From SB11 sp965249955 (GTDB taxonomy: Bacteria > Bacteroidota > Bacteroidia > UBA8524): DNA of 64,000 nt. Each line of letters begins with the position of its first letter. Positions within the stretch are counted from its first letter, which is position 1. The translations under genes were made by a program, and so were the position numbers. The notes beneath the pieces are model-generated. The model saw nothing but the letters and a program-made list of their open reading frames with translations, was not told the DNA's origin and made no database searches. Below are positions 24,063 through 32,143 of the stretch, piece after piece. The stretch is taken from the NCBI GenBank assembly GCA_965249955.1, contig OZ252261.1, forward strand, positions 1,612,001-1,676,000, in the 5' to 3' direction.

Positions 24063-25541
24063 TTAATACGCCTTGGCAAACAACACCCTTTGGGTTGATG
24101 GGTTGCCTGTAAGTATGCACTTGCCTTCTTCTTGTTTGTTATTAAGCGGTATGCAGCGTATGGTGGCTTTGGTAAGCCCTTTTATTTTTTCTTCGGTTTC
24201 TCCTGTGCCGTCCCAATGGGCAGCTATAAAACCACCTTTGTTTTCTAGCAAATCGGTAAACTCGTCCCAGCTATCAGCATAGTGTATGTTGCTATCTCTA
24301 AAATCAAGGGCGCGTTGGTATATATTGTTTTGTATGTTTTCAAGCAGATGAACAATTTTATCGTCCAAATCAATCACGCTTAAAAAGTCTTTTTCTTTCG
24401 TATCTCTGCGGGCAACCTCAACCGTGTTTTTCTCTACATCGCGGGGGCCAATGGCTATACGCACAGGTACGCCTTTTAACTCGTACTCGTTAAATTTAAA
24501 GCCGGGTTTGTGGGTATCGCGGTTGTCGTATTTTACCGATATGCCTTTGGCTTCCAACATTTTTTTCACTTCCAGCGATTTTGCATTTACCACCTCAAAC
24601 TCTTCATCGCTGCGGTATATAGGTATTATCACTACTTGTATAGGAGCAAGGCGAGGAGGCAATATTAAACCATCGTCATCACTATGTGCCATTACCAATG
24701 CGCCCATCAGGCGGGTACTTACCCCCCACGATGTTGCCCAAACATAATCCAGTTTTCCGCTTTTATCGGCAAACTTCACATCAAAGGCTTTGGCAAAGTT
24801 TTGACCCAAAAAGTGTGATGTACCCATTTGCAATGCTTTACCATCTTGCATCAAACCTTCTATACAATAAGTATCTAAAGCTCCCGCAAAACGCTCGTTG
24901 GGTGTTTTCACTCCTTGTACTACGGGCACGGCCAAAATGTTTTCGGCAAAATCAGCATATACTTCAAGCATTTGCTTGGTTTCGGCTACTGCTTCTTCTT
25001 GGGTAGCGTGGGCGGTGTGCCCTTCTTGCCACAAAAACTCGGTAGTACGCAAAAACAAACGGGTGCGCATTTCCCAACGGACTACATTCGCCCATTGGTT
25101 TATCAATAGTGGCAAATCACGATAGCTTTGAATCCATCCTTTATATGTACTCCAAATAATAGCCTCACTGGTGGGGCGCACTATTAGTTCTTCTTCAAGT
25201 TTGCTATTAGGGTCAACAATTAGTTTTCCTTTTTCATCTGGGTCGGCCTTTAGGCGGTAGTGAGTTACTACCGCACACTCTTTTGCAAAGCCTTCGGCAT
25301 GACCTTCTTCTTTTTCTAAAAAACTTTTTGGCACGAAAAGAGGGAAATAGGCATTTTGATGCCCTGTTTCTTTAAACCGTCTGTCCAACTCTTGTTGCAT
25401 TTTCTCCCAAATGGCATACCCGTAAGGCTTTATCACCATACAACCCTTTACAGAACTGTGCTCGGCCAAGTCGGCATTTTTCACTAAATTGTTATACCAA
25501 AGTGAATAATCTTCGCTGCGTTTTACTTTTTTATTGTCCAT
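24063..25541 (-). CDS. proS: Prolyl-tRNA synthetase, archaeal/eukaryal type
   Basis: This 492-residue class II aminoacyl-tRNA synthetase charges tRNA-Pro. It is the short form without the bacterial insertion editing domain and with the zinc-binding-like C-terminal extension. Seen are RSEDYSLWYNNLVKNADLAE at the N-terminus, the motif 2 region VVRWEMRTRLFLRTTEFLWQEGHTAH, and motif 3-like SWGVSTRLMGALVMAHSDDDGLILPPRLAP, then the anticodon-binding domain (about 290-400). Length fits the family. ATG 25541 is chosen. It is divergent from the gene at 25662. Confidence 0.97.
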   Translation of the reverse strand: MDNKKVKRSEDYSLWYNNLVKNADLAEHSSVKGCMVIKPYGYAIWEKMQQELDRRFKETGHQNAYFPLFVPKSFLEKEEGHAEGFAKECAVVTHYRLKADPDEKGKLIVDPNSKLEEELIVRPTSEAIIWSTYKGWIQSYRDLPLLINQWANVVRWEMRTRLFLRTTEFLWQEGHTAHATQEEAVAETKQMLEVYADFAENILAVPVVQGVKTPNERFAGALDTYCIEGLMQDGKALQMGTSHFLGQNFAKAFDVKFADKSGKLDYVWATSWGVSTRLMGALVMAHSDDDGLILPPRLAPIQVVIIPIYRSDEEFEVVNAKSLEVKKMLEAKGISVKYDNRDTHKPGFKFNEYELKGVPVRIAIGPRDVEKNTVEVARRDTKEKDFLSVIDLDDKIVHLLENIQNNIYQRALDFRDSNIHYADSWDEFTDLLENKGGFIAAHWDGTGETEEKIKGLTKATIRCIPLNNKQEEGKCILTGNPSTQRVLFAKAY

Positions 25542-25661
25542 TTAAATTGTCTTTTTCGATAAAAATCAGTATCTTATATGTTCTCAAAAACAGATTTTAA
25601 ATTAATTGGAATACTTTTTGAAGTTTTATAAAAAGTAATCGCTCTTAAAAAAAACCCGCTT

Positions 25662-26972
25662 ATGAAATGGATATATACTCTTGCAGTTTTAGGTGCGCTG
25701 AGTGCTTGCTCGTCGCAAAAATATTCAAATACAAAATACCAAGAGAATAATAATACCGACGATGCGTATTTTTCTCCTTCGGATGCAAAGGTAAGTGCTT
25801 CAAAAACACGCGATGCCAACGTTGAAAAATATAAAAGCGAAAACGCTTCATATTACGAAAACACGCAAAACGAAACGGCAAATCCTAATGCTGCACAACG
25901 AAACACCAATTATTCGCAATATTCTGCGCCTACAAACAGCAGCAATACCACCAATAATTCTAATTTAAACAACAACAGTAACGCCCTACAAGGACAGATG
26001 GGCAATACCGTTAATATATACAACCAACCCAACTGGAATACGGGTTTTATGTATTCGCCTTGGATGACACCCGGTATCGGTTTGTCGTATAATTCTTGGG
26101 GTCGTAACCACTGGTATGTGGGGCCAACTAGCCCCTTTGGAATGGGCTGGAACTACAATCCTTGGTATGGGTATAATTACAACCCTTATGCTTGGAACTC
26201 GTGGGGTTACGGATACAATAACTACTGTGGCTACAACAATTGGGGGTGGAACAACTGGGGGTGGAACAACCCATACTACGGATACAACAACGGCTGGTAC
26301 AATCCCTTTTACAACCCATACAATAACGGCTGGGGTAATGGGTGGAACAATGGCTGGTATAATGGCAACAACGACCCATCAAACACACGTACTGTGCGCA
26401 ACCAACGCCGCAGGCCTGATAATACTTTTATGCCTGCCGTACGCCACTCAAACACAACCACAGCCCCCACTAATGGTGGCACTAGGGTTGTTGGTTCTAC
26501 TGAAAGGCAAGCGGTTGACCCAACGGCGGGTTACACTAGCCCTACACCAACCACTACTACACCATCAAGCAGCAGTAATACTACACCCATAACAAACACT
26601 ACGCCTACCCGCAACAATTCAGGCTATTATAATTATACTCCTGCTCCATCGGGTACAGCTGGCACTTCGGCAGGATCAAGCGCGCCCACACAAGGCACAA
26701 GCACTACTCCTTCATCGCCTAGCAACCGCAACACGGGCGGAACTACAAACTACAACCCCAACGCTGGTTCGGCAGGAACGTACAACAACGGCGGCAGCAC
26801 ATATACTCCTCCTACGCGAAACAGCAACTACCAACAACCTCAAAATTCAAACTACACCCCTCCCCCAACACAGCAACGCGCACAGCCCTCCAATAGCGGC
26901 AGCGGACGAAGCGTAGCACCTGGTTCAGGTTCTTCTGGTGGAAACAGTGGCGGAAGCAGAAGAAGAAGGTAA
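25662..26972 (+). CDS. Low-complexity lipoprotein rich in Asn, Trp, Tyr, Gly
   Basis: The 436-residue protein has lipobox LSAC (about residue 16). Three zones follow. Residues about 20-130 are Asn/Ser/Thr-rich (NSNLNNNSNALQGQ). Residues about 145-245 are dominated by W-N, G-Y-N and N-P repeats (NNWGWNNWGWNNPYYGYNNG) with almost no charged residues. Residues about 270-436 are Ser/Thr/Pro/Gly-rich and end in a basic tail, SGGSRRRR. No folded domain is recognised; it looks like a disordered surface or matrix protein. It is followed 29 bases later by the OMPP1-like barrel gene, probably co-transcribed. Confidence 0.75.
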   Translation: MKWIYTLAVLGALSACSSQKYSNTKYQENNNTDDAYFSPSDAKVSASKTRDANVEKYKSENASYYENTQNETANPNAAQRNTNYSQYSAPTNSSNTTNNSNLNNNSNALQGQMGNTVNIYNQPNWNTGFMYSPWMTPGIGLSYNSWGRNHWYVGPTSPFGMGWNYNPWYGYNYNPYAWNSWGYGYNNYCGYNNWGWNNWGWNNPYYGYNNGWYNPFYNPYNNGWGNGWNNGWYNGNNDPSNTRTVRNQRRRPDNTFMPAVRHSNTTTAPTNGGTRVVGSTERQAVDPTAGYTSPTPTTTTPSSSSNTTPITNTTPTRNNSGYYNYTPAPSGTAGTSAGSSAPTQGTSTTPSSPSNRNTGGTTNYNPNAGSAGTYNNGGSTYTPPTRNSNYQQPQNSNYTPPPTQQRAQPSNSGSGRSVAPGSGSSGGNSGGSRRRR

Positions 26973-27001
26973 ACTATTCACCCATATAAATTATTGGCAC
27001 T

Positions 27002-28507
27002 ATGAAAAAGCCCCTTGTAATAGCCCTATTTATGGGGTTTACTGTCACCTCTTTTGCTCAAGAGTTTTTAGATTTGAAACGCTACTCCGTTACTAGACAA
27101 GGCGGAACTGCCCGCAGCATGGGTATGGGTGGCGCAATTGGAGCTACCGGTATTGATTTTAGTGTTTCAAGCGTTAACCCATCAGGATTAGCACAAATAC
27201 GCACCAGCCAAGCGATGGGTACTATTGGCTTAAACTTTACAAACAACAATGCCAACTATATTGATAAAGATATAAAGGACAACCGTTTTAATTTTTCAAT
27301 CCCTAATATGGGGGTGGTATTTTCAACAATACTAACAACACTTGGAAAAGAGCGTACAACGGGGTTAGTTAACTACTCGTTTGCGTTTGGATTTAACCGT
27401 ACTAATGATTTTAACAGAAACCTTACGGTAGATGCCAATAATAATAACAGCAGTTACTTGGATTATTTGGCAGAACAAGCCAATAAGTATGTTAATTGGA
27501 ACGATATAACAGCAAACGGTTTAAGCCCTTATTACCCTGAAGAACTGGCTTTGGCCGCCAACGCCATTGTGCATACAAGCAACAATACTTTTCAAGCAAA
27601 TTTGCCTAGCAATGTTAACATGCGCCAAAACTACCGTGTGCAGCATACAGGTAGACAAACAGACTGGAATGTATCGTGGGCAGGAAACTTTAACCATGTA
27701 GTATATGTGGGTGCAGGTATTGGCATACCCGCTATTCGGTTTAATTCAACCCAAACTATAATTGAAAAAGCACAAGACGGTAACAGCCAGTCGTTCGAAC
27801 ATACCAAAAAATTTAACACATCGGGTACGGGTATTAATGGAAAACTGGGCATAACCGTACGTATGAACGATTGGTTTAGGGCTGGTGTGGCTTACCACAC
27901 ACCAACGGCATATAGCCTAAACGACCAATACAGTTATTCTTTCCTGTCGCGCAATTTTACCAACGGTAATTTTGTATATACATCAGGCGAAAACTTACAA
28001 ACCGACCCTGCTGAGTTTAACTATAAGTTTACTACACCCGGCAAAACCGTTTTAAGTGCCGCTATGCTTTACAAAAAACTAGGAATGATTTCTGTTGATT
28101 ATGAACTGGTAAATTATTTAGAAGCCCAATCGTCAACCCAAGATTTAACATTTATGAACTCTTTGGTACGCGAGAACCTACGTGCAACAAATAATATTCG
28201 CATTGGGGCTGAATACAACTATTTAGACTATAAATTTAGAGCAGGCTATGCAGCATACGCTTCTCCCTTTAAAAGAAGCATTTTAAGTGCTTTAACCGAA
28301 GGCGACCTTAGCTTGCGGGTATACAGCATCGGAGCAGGCTATCAAGAAGCCAATAACCCCGTGTTTTTTGATGTTGCAGTAGTATACGAGCGTTACGACG
28401 ATTTTTATACCCCCTACATACTTAGCGAGTCTACCCGACCTTATTACACTTCGTTTAATAAGGTAAGCAGCACCCGCATTTTATTTACCGTAGGCACTAA
28501 GTTTTAA
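27002..28507 (+). CDS. Outer-membrane beta-barrel protein, OMPP1/FadL-PorV-like
   Basis: The 501-residue product has a signal peptide (about 1-19, ending SFAQ) and the N-terminal motif GGTARSMGMGGAIGATGID followed by NPSGLA, which is typical of the FadL/OMPP1/PorV superfamily ('ARsMGMGGA..A..D....NPAgLa'). The rest is alternating amphipathic strands with aromatic girdles (YSFAFGFNRTNDFNRNLTVD, KLGMISVDYELVNYLEAQ) and ends in TRILFTVGTKF, a typical barrel C-terminus. It is likely a transporter or a T9SS-related accessory barrel. It follows the low-complexity lipoprotein gene and precedes the peroxidase gene. Confidence 0.8.
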   Translation: MKKPLVIALFMGFTVTSFAQEFLDLKRYSVTRQGGTARSMGMGGAIGATGIDFSVSSVNPSGLAQIRTSQAMGTIGLNFTNNNANYIDKDIKDNRFNFSIPNMGVVFSTILTTLGKERTTGLVNYSFAFGFNRTNDFNRNLTVDANNNNSSYLDYLAEQANKYVNWNDITANGLSPYYPEELALAANAIVHTSNNTFQANLPSNVNMRQNYRVQHTGRQTDWNVSWAGNFNHVVYVGAGIGIPAIRFNSTQTIIEKAQDGNSQSFEHTKKFNTSGTGINGKLGITVRMNDWFRAGVAYHTPTAYSLNDQYSYSFLSRNFTNGNFVYTSGENLQTDPAEFNYKFTTPGKTVLSAAMLYKKLGMISVDYELVNYLEAQSSTQDLTFMNSLVRENLRATNNIRIGAEYNYLDYKFRAGYAAYASPFKRSILSALTEGDLSLRVYSIGAGYQEANNPVFFDVAVVYERYDDFYTPYILSESTRPYYTSFNKVSSTRILFTVGTKF

Positions 28508-28532
28508 GCAAAACATCAGTGTGTAAAAGCGT

Positions 28533-28540
28533 TAATTTTG
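28533..28540 (+). promoter_or_regulatory. Peroxidase gene promoter, -7 box
   Basis: TAATTTTG fits TAnnTTTG, eight bases upstream of the chosen ATG at 28549. Its position also argues against the GTG start at 28519. No convincing -33 box. Confidence 0.3.
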
Positions 28541-28548
28541 CCGTGCCT

Positions 28549-29490
28549 ATGCGTTTAACATTTTTTGCTTTAATAATAGTATCAGTAGGGTTCTCTTTGG
28601 CCTTCTCGTCAAAAAGCGAGGCAACCCCGCCACAAACAGCAGCCCAATTGGGCGAAATGTTGTTTAACGACACCATACTTTCAAGCGATTACAGTATTAG
28701 TTGCGCCAGTTGCCACATAAGCCAATTTGGTTTTGCCGATACCGCCGCCTTTAGCTTGGGTGTGGGCGGCAAAAAAACCACGCGCAACTCTCCTTCAGTA
28801 ATGAATGTATTATCGCGCTCATTGTTTTTTTGGGACGGACGGGCAAAAACGCTTGAAGAACAAGCCTTGCAACCCATTAGCAATCCCGATGAAATGAATT
28901 TGCCCATTGAAACAGCAATAGAACGGCTGAACAATAACCCTGCATACCGCAGCTATTTTGAAAGCATTTTTGGGGCTGCTCCGAATAAAGAAACACTAGG
29001 CAAAGCTATTGCTGCATTTGAAAAAACACTGGAAACCGCATCGACACATTTTGACCGCTATATGTATGATGTAGATAGTTTTACTGCAAGTGAAAAACGC
29101 GGGCATGAGATTTTTAATGAAAAAGGGAAATGCTTTGATTGCCATTTTGGCCCCGACTTTACAGGTGATGAGTTTAAAAACATTGGTTTATTTAACGGCA
29201 AAAATTTAAACGATTCGGGCAGGTTTTTAATCACCCGAAAAAAAGAAGATATAGGCCGTTTTAAAGTGCCCGGCTTGCGTAATATTTCGGCCACTGCACC
29301 TTATATGCATAACGGTATGTTTGCTACGCTGCGCGAGGTAATTGATTATTACGACAAGCCAGACAGCGTTGTTGCCAACCACAAAAACCGCGACGAATTG
29401 CTTAGTAAACCGCTACACCTTACCGAACAAGAAAAACAAGACTTGGAGGCGTTTTTGAATACATTAACCGACGACAGGTTTACCCGCTAA
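28549..29490 (+). CDS. Di-haem cytochrome c peroxidase (CcpA/MauG family)
   Basis: ATG 28549 gives 313 residues with a signal peptide (MRLTFFALIIVSVGFSLAF). Two CxxCH haem sites are visible: CASCH at about residue 49 and CFDCH at about 199. Conserved family segments include GKKTTRNSPSVMNV, FFWDGRAKTLEEQALQPI and TAPYMHNGMFATLREVIDYY. These periplasmic enzymes reduce hydrogen peroxide with electrons from cytochrome c. The GTG at 28519 gives ten extra residues with no value as a signal sequence. It follows the barrel gene by 41 bases. Confidence 0.94.
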   Translation: MRLTFFALIIVSVGFSLAFSSKSEATPPQTAAQLGEMLFNDTILSSDYSISCASCHISQFGFADTAAFSLGVGGKKTTRNSPSVMNVLSRSLFFWDGRAKTLEEQALQPISNPDEMNLPIETAIERLNNNPAYRSYFESIFGAAPNKETLGKAIAAFEKTLETASTHFDRYMYDVDSFTASEKRGHEIFNEKGKCFDCHFGPDFTGDEFKNIGLFNGKNLNDSGRFLITRKKEDIGRFKVPGLRNISATAPYMHNGMFATLREVIDYYDKPDSVVANHKNRDELLSKPLHLTEQEKQDLEAFLNTLTDDRFTR

Positions 29491-29520
29491 ACTTTTTGAC
29501 CACAAATTTGTTTTATTAGT

Positions 29521-30051
29521 ATGTTACTTGCTAATAAACAATCTTTTACTTCTTTATTCTTTTTACTTATGTTCGGTTTATTCTCCTGTAAAAGTCATAC
29601 TCCGCTAGCCACCGTACAACAGGTTGATTTGGAAAAATACGCCGGCCGTTGGTACGAGATTAGCACCATACCCATAGGCCCACAAAAAGGCTGCTCCTGC
29701 ACCTATGCCGAGTATACCGTTACTAAAAAAGGATACGTGAAGGTATATAACCACTGTATAAAAAAGGGAAAAGAAAGCGATATAACAGGCAAAGCATTTG
29801 TAAAAGACACGGCAACCAACGCCCAATTGTCCGTTCAGTTTTTTTGGCCTTTTAGAGGTGCGTATTGGATTATAGGATTGGATGAAAACTACCAATGGGC
29901 TATTGTGGGCAGTCCCTCGCGCAAAAACCTGTGGATACTTAGCCGCACCCCTCAAATGGATAGCACATTGTACCAAAGTTTGTTGCAAAAAGCCCGCGAC
30001 AAAGGTTTTGACACAAATTTGCTAGTTAACACTTTGCAAAACTGTAATTAA
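29521..30051 (+). CDS. blc: Bacterial lipocalin (Blc-like lipoprotein)
   Basis: The 176-residue protein has lipobox GLFSC at about residue 23. It has the lipocalin N-terminal motif KYAGRWYEI and the later RGAYWIIGLDENYQWAIVGS strand pair and NLWILSRTP of Blc. Blc proteins are outer-membrane lipoproteins that bind fatty acids or lysophospholipids during envelope stress. Two Cys (GCSCTY) plus NHC may form a disulfide. Length is normal. It follows the peroxidase gene by 30 bases. Confidence 0.93.
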   Translation: MLLANKQSFTSLFFLLMFGLFSCKSHTPLATVQQVDLEKYAGRWYEISTIPIGPQKGCSCTYAEYTVTKKGYVKVYNHCIKKGKESDITGKAFVKDTATNAQLSVQFFWPFRGAYWIIGLDENYQWAIVGSPSRKNLWILSRTPQMDSTLYQSLLQKARDKGFDTNLLVNTLQNCN

Positions 30052-30062
30052 ACGTATTTTTG
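30033..30062 (+). promoter_or_regulatory. rluD promoter (TTTG - N18 - TATTTTTG)
   Basis: TTTG at 30033-30036 and TATTTTTG at 30055-30062 are separated by 18 bases, the canonical spacing for the Bacteroidota vegetative promoter. It overlaps the 3' end of the lipocalin gene and leaves a leader of about 65 bases for rluD. Confidence 0.6.
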
Positions 30063-30133
30063 CAGTTACTATCATTTTTTGCCCGCATAGTTTTAATACA
30101 AGCCACAGATATAAGCCAATACCAGAGGAAACG

Positions 30134-31204
30134 ATGAGTGAAGAAGAAAATTTTGACCTAAATGAATTTTTAGAAGAAAGAGAACAGGAGCATGAGTTGT
30201 ACGAACACCACCGCATTGTGGTAGACCCCGGACAATCGCTGTTGCGTATAGATAAGTTTTTGATGTCGCGCCTACAAAATGTAAGCCGCAGCAAAATACA
30301 GGCCGCCGCCTCTGCCAATAGTATATTGGTGAACGAGGAGCCCATAAAGCCAAATTATAGGGTAAAGCCTGATGATATTATTACCATTGTTTTACCCACA
30401 CCGCCTCGTGATACTGCCATATATCCTGAAGACATACCTATAAAGGTAGTGTATGAAGATGACGATATAATTTTAGTACACAAAGAAGCGGGCATGGTGG
30501 TACACCCCGATTTTAATAACTACACGGGCACCCTGATTAATGCGCTTGCCTACCACTTTGAAGGGCAAAATATAGACCGCAAAGAACCTAGCCCATACCT
30601 TGTACACCGTATTGATAAAAACACCAGTGGTTTATTGGTGATTGCCAAAAACGAAAATGCTATGGCTAGTCTTGCCCAGCAGTTTTTTGACCATAGTATT
30701 GAGCGCAAATACAACGCACTTGTTTGGGGTGATTTTGAAGAGGAAAGCGGCACGATTACAGGAAATCTTGACCGAAACCCAAAGAACAGGCTCGAAATGA
30801 CCGTTTTTCCTGATGGTAGTCAAGGCAGGCACGCTGTAACCCATTACCGCGTATTAGAGCGTTTCCACTACGTTACTTTGGTTGAGTGCCAGCTTGAAAC
30901 AGGCCGCACCCACCAAATACGCGCCCACATGCGCCACATAGGGCATCCTATTTTTAACGATGATACGTATGGGGGCAACCGTGTGGTAAAAGGCACTACG
31001 TTTACCAAATACAAGCAGTTTATTGATAATTGCTTTGAGATGATACCTCGCCAAGCACTGCACGCCAAAACACTGGGTTTTATCCACCCCCGCACGAAAG
31101 AAAAAGTATTTTTTGAAACCGATTTACCCGAAGATTTCTCTTCGGTATTAGATAAGTGGAGAAGATACGTTGCCACTAAAGGCGATTTGCTGGAAGAGGA
31201 ATAA
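30134..31204 (+). CDS. rluD: RluD-family 23S rRNA pseudouridine synthase
   Basis: The 356-residue enzyme has an S4 RNA-binding domain (about 33-85: LLRIDKFLMSRLQNVSRSKIQ) and the RsuA/RluA catalytic domain with the active-site Asp161 in LVHRIDKNTSGLLVIAKN and the ECQLETGRTHQIRAHM motif. RluD converts three uridines in helix 69 of 23S rRNA. The family also contains RluA/RluC-type proteins; the long form with S4 favours RluD. An acidic N-terminal extension (about 1-25) is present. AGAGGA lies before the ATG and could be a ribosome-binding site. Confidence 0.93.
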   Translation: MSEEENFDLNEFLEEREQEHELYEHHRIVVDPGQSLLRIDKFLMSRLQNVSRSKIQAAASANSILVNEEPIKPNYRVKPDDIITIVLPTPPRDTAIYPEDIPIKVVYEDDDIILVHKEAGMVVHPDFNNYTGTLINALAYHFEGQNIDRKEPSPYLVHRIDKNTSGLLVIAKNENAMASLAQQFFDHSIERKYNALVWGDFEEESGTITGNLDRNPKNRLEMTVFPDGSQGRHAVTHYRVLERFHYVTLVECQLETGRTHQIRAHMRHIGHPIFNDDTYGGNRVVKGTTFTKYKQFIDNCFEMIPRQALHAKTLGFIHPRTKEKVFFETDLPEDFSSVLDKWRRYVATKGDLLEEE

Positions 31205-31285
31205 AGCCTTGTGTTGTCTCCCTTTGCGCTATCCTCTTATTGAGGAGGCTGAGGAGGAAAACCCCTATGCCCCATTATTTTCGGC

Positions 31286-32065
31286 TTAGTTATCATTACA
31301 AAAAGCCATAAACCTGTTTAGTGCATCAATACTTTTTTGGGGTTCTTCAAGCATACCCATGTGTCCGCTTTTTTCAAAAAGCTCAAACTGGCAACGTTGG
31401 GGCAAACTGGCTTGATAGCTTAATTTATCAACGGGTATTACGCCGTCTTCTGCCCCTGCAATTATCAGTACAGGCACAGCACTGTTTGTAAGCACCTCCA
31501 GCCTTTCAGGGCGTTGGCGCATAGCCAAAAGGGCATTCATTATACCAAAAGGCGTACACTCTTTAGCTCTTGTCAAGCAGCTTTCAATTTGTGTAGTATA
31601 GTTTTGACTTGTTGCAAACAGTGAAGGTATTAGCACTTTAACAAAGGGTTCTGTGCCGTTTTCGCCCACAAACTCCGCTTGTTTTAATCGGCTTTCTTTC
31701 TTCTCATCCGTATCAGAATATGCTGTGGAATGAAACAACCCCCAGCCCGTTAGCATATCAGGGTATTTTTGTGCAAAGGCTAAAGTAACATAGCCACCCA
31801 TTGAGTGCCCCACCAAACAAAGTTTTTGTATTCCTGCCTGTTTAAGGGTAAACGCCAATCTATCAGCAAAATCGTCTATGCTTTCTAGCTCTTTTGAGCC
31901 ATCAAGAGGGCTTTTACCAAAGCCCGACAAGTCAACCGTTACTACTTGGTGTTTTGTTTGAAGCGAAGGCGCTATGGTGCTCCAAACGCGACTATCTTCA
32001 CAAAAGCCGTGTACTAGTACTAATGTTTCGCCTTGCCCCTGAGTGTTAAAGTATAATGGTTGCAT
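31286..32065 (-). CDS. Alpha/beta hydrolase
   Basis: ATG 32065 gives 259 residues; a TTG 33 bases upstream would overlap the terminator, so ATG is preferred. The Ser nucleophile is in GHSMGGY (about residue 88), the acid is likely D in AGAEDGVIP (about 203) and the His is in SGHMGMLEEP. HGF in LVLVHGFCEDSRVW is the oxyanion region. The fold is that of small-molecule esterases or BioH/MenH-like enzymes; substrate unknown. It follows ppiD after a terminator, so it is probably separately transcribed. Confidence 0.92.
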   Translation of the reverse strand: MQPLYFNTQGQGETLVLVHGFCEDSRVWSTIAPSLQTKHQVVTVDLSGFGKSPLDGSKELESIDDFADRLAFTLKQAGIQKLCLVGHSMGGYVTLAFAQKYPDMLTGWGLFHSTAYSDTDEKKESRLKQAEFVGENGTEPFVKVLIPSLFATSQNYTTQIESCLTRAKECTPFGIMNALLAMRQRPERLEVLTNSAVPVLIIAGAEDGVIPVDKLSYQASLPQRCQFELFEKSGHMGMLEEPQKSIDALNRFMAFCNDN

Positions 32066-32096
32066 ACTGCAATATAATGGTGCACTTATGGAAAAC

Positions 32097-32123
32097 AAAA
32101 AAGGCAGCCAATGGCTGCCTTTT
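32097..32123 (-). terminator. Terminator between ppiD and the hydrolase gene
   Basis: AAGGCAGCC (32101-32109) pairs with GGCTGCCTT (32113-32121) around a 3-base loop; on the minus strand the stem is followed by a T-rich run (TTTTTTTGTTTT). It lies 21 bases past the ppiD stop. Confidence 0.8.
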
Positions 32124-32143
32124 GTATAGTGTTTTAATTAAGA

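Noticed and set aside
26128..26592. Open frames in other phases over the W/N/Y-rich lipoprotein gene
   Set aside because: Repetitive DNA stays open in several frames; the frame with the signal sequence and lipobox is the gene.
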